Positions 54,606-64,000 of a DNA stretch of 64,000 nucleotides are shown here, one piece after another. This DNA comes from Melastoma dodecandrum (taxonomy: Eukaryota; Streptophyta; Magnoliopsida; Myrtales; Melastomataceae): positions 1-64,000 of the forward strand of contig JARUPY010000055.1 in the NCBI GenBank assembly GCA_029817715.1, read 5' to 3'. Under the pieces are notes generated by a model. The model saw only the letters and a list, made by a program, of their open reading frames with translations, did no database searches and was not told the DNA's origin. How positions within the stretch are numbered: position 1 is the stretch's first letter; each line of letters starts with the position of its first letter. Position numbers and translations under genes: made by a program.

Positions 54606-57600
54606 ATGGATATTACTCAGGAAATTGCTATCTACATCCATAGATTTCACAACTTGGATCTTTTTCAACAAGGGTATGCTTGCAGTTAAAATATTTAAAC
54701 ATCTCTGTTCATATTATTTTCATCTAATTAAGAAACTATTGGTTTGGCTTGGGTCAGTTGCTGGTCTTTTAGAATTTTGGTTAATTTATCCAGATGGTAT
54801 CAGTTAAAGATTTCTGCTAGGTGGGAGGATGACGTGGATGGTACATCAGGGACCCCTGCGAGAGTTGTTCAGTATGAAGGTATTCCACTAGTTGCAATGT
54901 CTTAATTCTGCCACACCTTCTTTCCCTGACCAATCATATTCTGATTAACTTTTGCATTTAACTGCAGCTCCTGATCTGGGTACTGATGATATATGTGGGA
55001 TTTGGAGGATTGATGATATAGAAAACAGCTTCTATACTCAACCTTTTAGGATAAAATATGCCAGGCAGGATGTCTTCTTATCGATCATGGTCTCCTTCAA
55101 TTTATCACTCGGCAAATTTGAGGTAGTCATCCTTTTCTGGTTTTTCTGTCAGTTGTATCGTTGACATGTAAAGTTAAGTGGAAGAAAGAACATGAAATGT
55201 GTTTGTAAGAAAAGGTCAAGATTTTTCAATTCGAAATTTTGTTCATCTTGATGATTATATCTGTCTAAGGACAATGCACTTTTTAAACGGTCCTAAGGTT
55301 TGATGAAATAAAATCGATATGCCTAATCTTTGATTTGATTATCATGTTAAAAGTTTGAACATCAAGGGTGAAATAAAAACATTACAATGTTGGAAAACTT
55401 TGTGAGATCAAACAACTCCAGCTTTTTGGTGCAAATCCCCTTTGAGATAACTGTTCAATACCTGGGTACGATAGTAATCGGATTCGAACTCTACCTGGAA
55501 ACAAATTTATAATCAAACTTATTTTTGGTTGGGGTGGAACTTGTTTATGTAAGTGAAAAGAAACTGCCTGGAGACTGTCTGAACAAGCTTAGAGGTGGAA
55601 GGATGGATTTTAAAAATTTACATTTATGGAGCAAAAACCAGCTATTGAATGCTATCAGTTTTTTTTTTTTTAATTCTAGTAGTTCAGGTGTTCCGGTGGT
55701 TCATTCATTGTACTGTAAAAGTTCACTTGTTTCACTTCTGCTTGACATTTATATACATTTTGTTTATCTGCGAGTTGCTCAATATGTCCGAGTGGTTTCT
55801 GATGGATTCTTAACATTAGGGTCCCCCGACATCTGCTGTCATATTGAAGTTTGACCTTATGTTTGTTCCTTTGTCTGTAAATAGGTAATCTCTATCCTCT
55901 TTTTACCTATAAGTTGACAAAGTGAAATCCTGTTATGAGACCACATTTTTATTTAGGAATATGTTTAACGCTCTCAAAGGTGATCCTTGTGTACTATCAA
56001 CTATATGAAGGTCTGAGCTGCAGGCTTCTTTGGATTCTGGTTCTGCTGCTATTCATGAATTCAGGATTCCTCCAAAGGCTCTTATAGGTCTGCATTCTTA
56101 TTGCCCTGTCCATTTCGATGTCTTCCATGCCGTTCTCGTCGACACAAGTGTACACATAAGCCTGCTAAAGACTGGTTCTAGTGTTGCTACTGGTTCAGGC
56201 AGCGGGTATGCCTTATTTTCTAGTGGGTTTTGTCAGTTTTCTGCTGTGAATTTCCCATTGTATTCCTAATCTATTAGCATACTGAATTGATGATTTTGAT
56301 CGAATCATCTCAGAGTTATCAATAATAGTGAAGATCGTGATGGCGACACTGTTGGTGTTTTACCTAAAGTAAGTTTTGTATACACAGGCATTCTTATAGA
56401 AGTGCTTTTTGTTGATTGTGTTCCCTATATTTTGTTAATTTTGAGTTGTATACTTTGGTCTTTGGTCCCCTCATAACCGCATATTCTTCGCATGAATATG
56501 TGGTTCTTAATTTATGTATATTAAAAAATCAGCAGATTGCTAGTTGGTGTAAACACCCTGGACCGTGGACCTTGTGTTTTTGTTTAACAATGGGGCTGGC
56601 CTTTATTATCGATTAGTCCATGACATTGTGAACTAGGTGGAGCGGGTGAGATTTGGACCTGTCAACCATGAAATGCTATTCAAATTCAAGCATTCTCCCA
56701 CCATGTCTTAGAACACACTGCTTATTCTATTTCCTTTTCATCGTATTTGGGAGAGATTTATTGTATGTGTATATGCTAACATCTCAAATCAAAATGTTTG
56801 TGTATTATGGTTATGCTAATTTGTACTTCGGCTTGATGTTTCTAGGAACATTATTTGCTTTGGGAAGGTATTGTGGTTTGACAAATCAAGGATCAACTGG
56901 TTTAAGTGTTCAAATTTTTATGATGTTTCTTATGACACGTTACCTTACAGGATGCAGGTGTGTTAGGTTCGATGGATGCAAACCAGGCTGCTATTTTCAA
57001 AGCTGTATTAGCTGCCAGAGACATTCTTTTTGAAGAGTTGAAAACCGTCAGCAAGGCAATTGATAGAGTGTTGGACGTAGCTGACATTACTTTCGATTTA
57101 CATGACAAAGGAATGTCAGGCTTGCCAGCAGAAATGGTTTCTGCTGATGCTGTTGTTATGGGCCCTGACAAGGTGCAAAATGGATGGAGATTAGAAATGC
57201 TTCTTTCATTCTTTATTGTTTAATCTACCTCAATGTTGAATATTTTGTCTTTGATCAGAGTGCTACTGGTGAAGATATCTCCACAGAAAAAATTCTGATC
57301 TCCTCGTCAAAGAATGATACACTTCCGTCTTTCCATTATTTGTGCAGCCAAAAACTTCATTTATGGAATACCTTTCTAAAATTTCACAGGTTCATTCTTA
57401 AAATGGATGCGCCACACGGTTGATGGTTTCCTCAAGAGCTAATTCATGTGGCTATATTTCTTTATAGGGCTAACAAAAAGGGCATATTGGGATATCTGCG
57501 CGATGCGTGGGGAGCTGATCGTAGAGCTGAGTGGTCAATATGGATGGTGTACACTAAGATTGACCTGCCTCATCATTACATTCACAGTGGGACAGATGAA

Positions 57601-60600
57601 ATGTCTCACCCTTCGGCACATAGGAGAGTTTCAAGCTTGTGGAAACTGTCCGGTGATGTAATATCTCCATGATCCTCTTTTTATCATGAACTTACGTGGA
57701 AAATATATCCATCTAATATGCGAAGAACTAATTGGAGTTCTTGTTGTTATGCAGCCAGCACAAAGTGCGGCTCTGCGTGCGGAGCTTCACCGAAGAAGTA
57801 TTGCTCAAATGAAGGTAGTTCTTGTTTCTATGGATTTGATGTACTATTTGTTTAATTCTTTAAAACTCCATTTTTCCAGGAGAGGAGGATTTGCTCTAGA
57901 TTTATGTCAGTAATATCTGTAACAGCTGTCCATTATTTGCAGATAAATAGCTGCTCAATTCAGGACATGCATATTTTTGGGGACCCTTCTACTATTCCCA
58001 TTGTAATAGTAGAGCGTGTTGTGAATGCACCCAGGCGTACAGCTAGCGTTAATTCTTATTTTGCTAACTTAGGAAAGAAAGATTTAAAAGTATTTGGTGG
58101 TGGATATAGCCTTGATGATAACAAAAAGGCATATGGCACTGGTCTGCAGCGAAATAGTCGTGTCTTGAAGATGGTTGTATTCGTGCATGGATTTCAGGTA
58201 TTTCAGCTTCTACCATTGTTTGACATTACCTTCTTTCCGGCCTTTGGTTGTGTTTTCTTACAGATCGTAGTACTTCAATGTTATCTGGCTTATGCACAAG
58301 TCTGAATTTTTGGATGGTATTCAGAACGTTTGGATGTATTATTGTTGTCAAGGACACTGAATCCAGTGCTTGTTATCGGGGATATAACTTATTGATCAAT
58401 TAGATTTTTTTAACTTCTCTTAAATAACTTGAAACCTGGTGGTGTTTGGAGAAATTCTGAGTCTTGCATAACCTTGCCAAACCCCGGGAAAAAATGAGTG
58501 GCACCTGTCTTCTTTCATGACACGGTAAGATAATCAACAAGGAGAAATTGAAGTAGGTAAGGTCACTTCATATGTCTGCCCTTAGCTATCATAGTATACC
58601 TGCTTAGGTTTTGTGTAATGCGTATCATCATGTCATGAATTAATCTATCAAAGGAATTCAAAAGAATCTCATTTCTGCATGAGATATTTTTCCTCACGAT
58701 TTGTCATAATGGCAATTTTCATATAGATTGTTTGTTCCATGGAACAAGAAATTTTTCTTTGTCCGTTATTAAGTTGCTAATGAGGTGAAAATTGCTTTCT
58801 TATTGCTGTTTGATTTTCCAATATTGAGTAGCACGTTGATTTCATTGTCAACTCTGTGCAGGGCCATCATCTCGATTTAAGGCTTGTCCGTAATCAGTGG
58901 CTCTTGCTAGATCCTACTGTAGAGTTTCTCATGTCAGAGGCTAACGAAGAGAAGACATCAGGAGACTTCAGAGAGATGGGTCAGAGGTTGGCCCAAGAAG
59001 TGATAGCTTTTCTTAAGAAGAAAATGGATAAAATTTCTAGGTCCGCAAGCTTAAAAAGCATCAAGCTAAGCTTTGTTGGACATTCAATAGGAAATATTAT
59101 AATCAGAACTGCACTTTCAGGTACATCTCCCCCCTTCTACTCTATCCAGTCTTCTCATTTTTGCTTAAAAATTTCATCTTCTTTTCTCTTGCAGAGAGCA
59201 TAATGGAACCTTACTTACCGTACTTATACACATATATGTCTGTTTCGGGTCCACATTTGGGCTACTTGTACAGTTCAAACTCTTTGTTTAATTCTGGATT
59301 ATGGCTCTTGAAGAAGTTTAAGGGAACACCTTGTATTCATCAACTTACTTTCACAGATGCACCAGATCTAGAGAATACCTTCTTATACCAGCTCTGTAAG
59401 GTACCACGAATCCCCTTGTTTCCTGCATCGTTTAGGGTGCATTTGATAAACTTCCGAAGCATCTGTTGATATAAACATGCAATTTTTTATATGCACACAT
59501 TAGAAAGGGGCTACGATTCGTTTGGCTGGGAAAGCCAGATAATTTAGGGAGTTGAATAATGTGAAGAATGGGCCGAGCTGTTACTTCGCTGATGATGTTT
59601 ATTTAATGGTTAGATCTGACGTTGTAAGCCACAGCATTTCACGAAGGGCCTTCTTCTATTGTTTATTTTTTCCTTTGGGCAATTTATGGGTTATGCATTT
59701 GGTCAGGAGGTTCAGCCTCTATTTTTCACTTGGTTTCTTTTGTTTGTTCAGCACAAGACTCTGGCGAACTTTCGAAATATTGTTCTCCTATCTTCACCTC
59801 AGGTAACCATTTGTCTTGTCTTAGTATCTTGGAAGCAAGTGAATTGCTTGGATGTTTGCCACGGCCTTGATATAGTTATTTTTTTTTTGGTAGTGAAGGA
59901 TAGATATCATTAGTTAAAATCGTCTGGGGTTTTAGGTTACAGATCCCATGTTACAAGGAATGTCGTCATGCAACAAATCCAAAATGAAATCCGGAGGATA
60001 ATCAAAAGTGCTAGGAGTCGTCCTGCCGAGGGCTTCCTTAGCTAGCATGTCTGCAACCCTGTTTTGTCCCCTCGCGATGTGCGATATTGTAGTCTCCTCC
60101 AGCTCACACAATAACAACCTGCATTTAGCCATGAAAGGGGTTATAAAACTTGTTGTCTTCTTGGACCCATTTAGGTAGTTTACTAGAGATGATGCATCCG
60201 TTTGTATGGCTAAATGCTCGATTCCTATATCTTGAGCAAATTTGATTCCTTCTAGGAGAGCCTGTGCTTCGGCTAATAGGCAGTTTGTATTCGGTTTTCT
60301 GACGTAGAAAACTCCGATCCACGTTCCTTTTTGGTCTCTGATTACTCCTCCTAGGCCCACATATAGATCACCTTCTTTAGCAGCTGCGTCTGTGTTCTGT
60401 ATGTAGGGCAGGTCGAGGCTAGGTTCCCATTTGTCTTGCGCTGGTGAGTATGTAATTTGAGATTCCCTATTGCCCTCAAAGTTGGTGTTTCCTGTTGTTT
60501 GGATGATAACTACTTTCTGGATTCTTGTTTTGCTCCTTCCTCCTAATAGAGCTTGAAGTTCTGCTGCATTTTCCATTATTTGTGTATAGGGTCTCTAGAG

Positions 60601-63030
60601 TTGAATTCCTGTTTGAAGACATTGTTGTTCCTCTGCTTTCAGAGGTGCCATGCTACTGAGGTGAATAAGATAGGCCACTGTATGCCTCTGTATGTAGCTG
60701 CATTGGATTTTCTTGTGTTGAGATTTCCTTGTAGCTACTGTTGTGTTGTTGTTGCTGTGTTTGCCTCCTCTAGTGATTTCGGATGCTGGAATAGGTTCCA
60801 TGTGGTCTGTGAGATAGGGCAGTCTCTTAGTATATGGAGGGTGGTTTCAGTTTCCCATTCACATTTTGGGCATAGTTTTTCTTGTGTTATATTCCTGGTG
60901 TGAAGCATGTCTCTTATGGGTAGTTTCTCGAACCAGCTTAGCCATAGGAAGATCTTCTGCTTAGGAAGTATTGACAATTTCCAGATCCATTTTACTTTAG
61001 CTTCTCCATAGTTTCCTTCCTTTTTGTGAGCTAGTGCGTAGGTTGATGCATCGGTGAATTCCCCATCGCAAGATTGTTTCCAGGTTAGTTGGTCCCTAGC
61101 CGAGGTTCCATCTCTTAATGCTGATGCTATATGATCCCAAAGGGAAGGTAGTTTGTCGAACCTATTTTCTTTCATCCTAGTTCATCGTGGTAGGCAGCCA
61201 CTGTCTTATTAATTTCCACCTTGTCAAGGGAACCAATTTGTTTGTTCCTTAGGCTACCGCACCCTACCCAGTCATCCAGCCATAATCTAGTTTGGGCACC
61301 GCTCTGAACCTTCATTCTTATTCCTTGTCTGAGTAGTTCTTCCCCTACCTTTAATGCTTTAAAGATGCAGGAACCTTGCTTTCTTTTTTCAAGTTGCTTT
61401 CCATATTTGTTGATGATGACCTGTCCCCATTGAGAGTTTTGTTCTGTGTGTAGTCTCCAGGAAAGTTCACTGAGTAGAGCGGTATTCCTATCCTTTGCTC
61501 TAAATAGACCTAATCCCCCTTCCTCTTTCCTCTTAGTCACTTGGTGCCAGTTTATTAGGTGCAATTTTCTGCTTTCTTCTGTGGATCCCCAAAGGAAATT
61601 TCTGTTGATTCTGTCTAGTTCCTCTTGCGCCTTCCTTGGTCATTTGAGGCATGACATTAGATATGTCGGAATCGCCTCGGCGACTGATTTAATCACTACT
61701 ACTCTGGCTGCTTTCGATAAGAATTTTGTTTGTCATCCTGCCAATTTATTTCTCACTCTTTCTATGACTGAGTTGAAAGCGGAGTTATTGCCGGTTCCTG
61801 TTCTAAGAGGGAAGCCTAGATATTTTTCCTAAATTCCTTGTGATCCCGAATCCTGTTTCTGTTGCAATTTTCTTAGCCATGCGATTTCCAACATTTGGTG
61901 AGAATAGGATGTGGCTTTTGCTGCTATTTACATGTTGTCCCGATGGATCACAGAAATTTTGTAGTGCCCTTTTGATGGCTTTTGCGTTTTTTCATGGTAG
62001 CTTCCCCAAATAGTAGGAGATCATCAGCAAAGAAAAGATGGGAGAAGGAGGGGCCTTCTTTGCTTGTTGCTATTTTCTTCCATTTTCCTTTGGAACACTC
62101 TTTTTCAATTAGATAACGTAAGTATTCTAGGCATAGGATGAAGAGGTATGCGGATAGAGGGTCTCCTTTGTCTGATCCCTCTTGTTTGGTTGAAAGGGCT
62201 GAGGTGGCCTCCATTAAAAAGTATGTTGTAGGTTGGTGTTGAAACACAACTCATGATTAAGGTAGTCAATCCCTTCGGGAAATTGAAAAATTGCAGAATT
62301 TTCTCAATGTAGTTCCATTCCATTAGATCAAAGGCTTTCTGCATGTCTACTTTGATGGCTAGCATTCCTTTGCTTCCTTTCATGGTGCTGAATGAGTGTA
62401 ATATTTCCTGCATTATTCATCTTCAAAAAATATTGAGTTACTGCATTATTCATCATCAAAAAATAAGCCAAACACGTTGTTTCTGCAGCAATACATAGTT
62501 GTGATTAATGAGTCTGTTCTGAAAGAAAGAATTGAAGGGTACTACTTGCAATGCCATTGCATCATTGCTCTCTGATGGATATGTTACTGCCATTGCATCT
62601 TTCCTATATGATTGTTTTTCTGATCATCCTGTTGGCAATGTTCAACAATTATCTGGCATTCAATCACCTTTTTTCATGCTGCCAATATTATGGAACTTGC
62701 CCTGTCTTATTGTACTCTGCACACTTCTCAACGTTTTAGGACGGGTATATCCCATATCATTCTGCAAGAATAGAATTGTGCCGAGCGTCGTCTTCAGATA
62801 ACTCCAAGAAAAGCAAAATATTTTTGGAGATGTTAAACAATTGTTTGGATCAAATCAGGGCCCCCTCTTCCAAACACAGGGTGTTCATGCGGTGCGATGT
62901 CAATTTCGACACGTCCACTCATGGGAGGAACTTGAACACCTTTATCGGAAGAGCAGCTCACATAGAATTTCTAGAGTCCGACTTCTTTGCCAGATTTATA
63001 ATGTGGTCTTTCCCTGAACTATTTCGCTGA
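54606..63030 (+). CDS. FAM135-like putative serine esterase (DUF3657 + DUF676)
   Basis: Fifteen coding exons join in phase to 762 residues: 54606-54673, 54794-54879, 54968-55122, 55820-55884, 56011-56205, 56314-56368, 56951-57172, 57259-57389, 57468-57657, 57755-57814, 57943-58197, 58862-59120, 59195-59400, 59752-59802, 62740-63030. N-terminal part (about 1-330, DUF3657): QEIAIYIHRFHNLDLFQQG, ARWEDD, IWRIDDIENSFYTQPFRIKY, HEFRIPPKALIGLHSYCPVH. C-terminal alpha/beta-hydrolase (DUF676): VFVHGFQGHHLDLRLVRNQW, the nucleophile elbow SFVGHSIGNIIIR with serine at about 569, SVSGPHLGYLYSSN, IVLLSSPQDGYIPYHSARIE, and the histidine region near RAAHIEFLESDFF. Lipase-like activity is inferred; substrate unknown. 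The ATG at 54606 is the first in the working frame; a TAG lies upstream in that frame, and homologous-looking N-terminal sequence upstream is in a different frame with ACG where a start could be. The last intron (2937 bp) holds a LINE. Confidence 0.9.
59879..62414 (-). mobile_element. 5'-truncated non-LTR retrotransposon (LINE) in the last intron
   Basis: On the minus strand, from 62414 downward: reverse transcriptase starting in mid-domain (QEILHSFSTMKG, KVDMQKAFDLMEWNYIEKIL), the catalytic FFADDLLLFGEA near 62020, then a thumb and zinc-binding region (RTLWLDDW-type block near 61270, CPKCEWETETTLHILRDCP near 60830), and a plant-type RNase H (LGGVIRDQKGTWIGVF, LLAEAQALLEGIKFA, QTDASSLVNYLNGS, NRVADMLAKEALG) ending near 59932. 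An A10 tail follows at 59888-59879. The endonuclease and the RT start are missing, as expected for 5' truncation, and several frame breaks separate the pieces. It is antisense to the host gene and leaves all flanking exons intact. Confidence 0.92.
59932..60576 (-). pseudogene. LINE RNase H domain
   Basis: 214-codon open frame. The second half is an RNase H fold of the RVT_3 type found at the C-terminus of plant LINEs, with an acidic catalytic set suggested by VIRDQ, EAQALLEG and QTDAS. It is only the tail of the broken LINE pol, so not an independent gene. Confidence 0.85.
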
Positions 63031-64000
63031 TCAATATCAAGAAGAACTCCTTTGCACTAGTGAGATGAAAGGATCGAGAATGGCTGTAATTACCCCAAGG
63101 GCCACGATTGGGTCCACGCAGGGATGGTCTGGGCCTGGAGTAATTGTTGGGCAAGTTCTGTCAAAGAGAAGCCAACCTGATATTCCAGCTAGCCGTGTGA
63201 CTGTTGTTGGCTACTTGCAAATGTAAGTCAAAGGTACGATTAATCATTGCCAAGTGAACAACTAGTTGGCTATTCATCCATGTGTTTTAATCTTATCTAG
63301 ATGTGAAATTATGTACGAACTAGTATGGCAATGGTATGTATTGGTTTACCTGATTATTTCTTTCATTTTCATCTCCACCGATTTTTTGCAAGTTACAAGA
63401 CGCAACACGGCTGCTGAGGTTCGAACTTGGGATTCCCAAGTGAATCCTTAATGCTCTGACCACTGGGTTGTCCCCTTGGGTTTCTTTAGTCTGCCCACAT
63501 TTGTGAAAGTTAACTCCGAGCCTTTGCAACTAGTTTTTGCATTTCCTAAGCATGAAATATGTCAATGAGCTGTACCGGCCTACTTCTTCCCCGACCATTC
63601 ACTATTAATTCGTTCCTATTGTAAGTATGAAAATTTTTGGACGATGCCTTTCAGTTGTTCTGGTTCCCATGCCAATGGAGTATTCATGTAATAATGAAGT
63701 TGATCCAATTCGCTGTATGGAACCAACCTCTTTCCAATGGTGATTCATTGCATCTGCTTGTATGTCCAAAGTTTCGAAAAAAAAGAGGTTAGAGGTTATG
63801 TAAATGTTCAATGTCCTCTACTGGTGGTAATTTTCTTGTCTAGGTTGTCAGGATTTAGTACTTGATCAATAATCACGGAGCGCTTAATGCTTCATTTGGG
63901 ATCCTTGGGTTTGGTGGGAAAATGTTTTATCATGGAAAAACACGATTCCCTGTGCTACCTACCATCACAATACTTTTTAAAATACTGAAACACTTTCTAC
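63031..64000. other. 3' region of the FAM135-like gene and downstream spacer
   Basis: No gene is seen. A possible SINE or tRNA-like remnant lies at 63385-63490 on the minus strand and is listed separately. Confidence 0.45.
63385..63490 (-). mobile_element. Possible tRNA-derived SINE remnant
   Basis: On the minus strand, CCCAGTGGTCAGAGCATTAA resembles box A context and AGTTCGAACCTC resembles box B, about 40 bases apart. No A-tail or target duplication is clear, so it may be an old SINE or a decayed tRNA copy. Confidence 0.4.

Noticed and set aside
59932..62414. LINE-derived frames as host genes
   Set aside because: RT, zinc region and RNase H follow the order of one broken LINE with an A-tail; they are not independent genes.
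1..64000. CRISPR array, bacterial operons or phage genes
   Set aside because: No regularly spaced direct-repeat array with unique spacers exists; all genes are intron-containing plant nuclear genes.

Overview
This is a eudicot-like plant nuclear DNA window. Genes carry many short introns with GT-AG or GC-AG borders, plant-specific families are present (ACC synthase, R2R3-MYB, HD-Zip II, OSCA/CSC1, AAP permease, ITPK), and the spacers are filled with plant LTR retrotransposons, a LINE, tRNA-derived SINEs and short inverted-repeat elements. I cannot name the species. Exon borders below were read by eye from splice signals and checked by codon phase; no transcript data were available.

Left third (1-22 kb), ordinary gene space: a J-domain protein (minus, 7 exons, 2490-4252); a short type-III-like ACC synthase (plus, 4 exons, 7264-8856); a CSC1/OSCA channel of the RXW8 type (plus, 11 exons, 10673-14504) carrying one extra A in an A-run that breaks the frame; a subgroup-14-like R2R3-MYB (plus, 3 exons, 15045-16218); an AT-rich spacer with a family of inverted-repeat elements and a 53-bp tandem repeat; and an HD-Zip class II factor (plus, 3 exons, 20192-21041).

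Middle (21.8-36.6 kb), a transposon nest. A Copia element (minus, LTRs 22090-22466 and 36220-36575) lies beside and probably in a decayed GH10/CBM22 xylanase fragment. The Copia element is itself split by a Gypsy chromovirus-type element (plus, 23608-34585) with two 2391-bp LTRs and, to its left, the 3' internal end of a second copy that shares the first LTR. Both elements are defective. The Gypsy leader carries an intact 151-codon reading frame upstream of gag with its own TATA-like sequence; I do not recognise it, and it is the best candidate here for something undescribed.

Right third (36.6-64 kb), gene space again: a DUF676 lipase-like serine esterase (plus, 10 exons, 37062-39922); a small single-pass membrane protein with a long acidic tail (plus, 40593-41162); an inositol polyphosphate kinase ITPK (minus, 10 exons, 42310-46362) with a SINE in an intron; a diverged solo LTR related to the Gypsy element (48126-50165); an amino acid permease (minus, 6 exons, 50988-53135); and, divergently, a FAM135-like DUF3657/DUF676 esterase (plus, 15 coding exons, 54606-63030) whose last intron holds a 5'-truncated LINE. 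The genes are separate transcription units; no operon-like or pathway cluster is evident.
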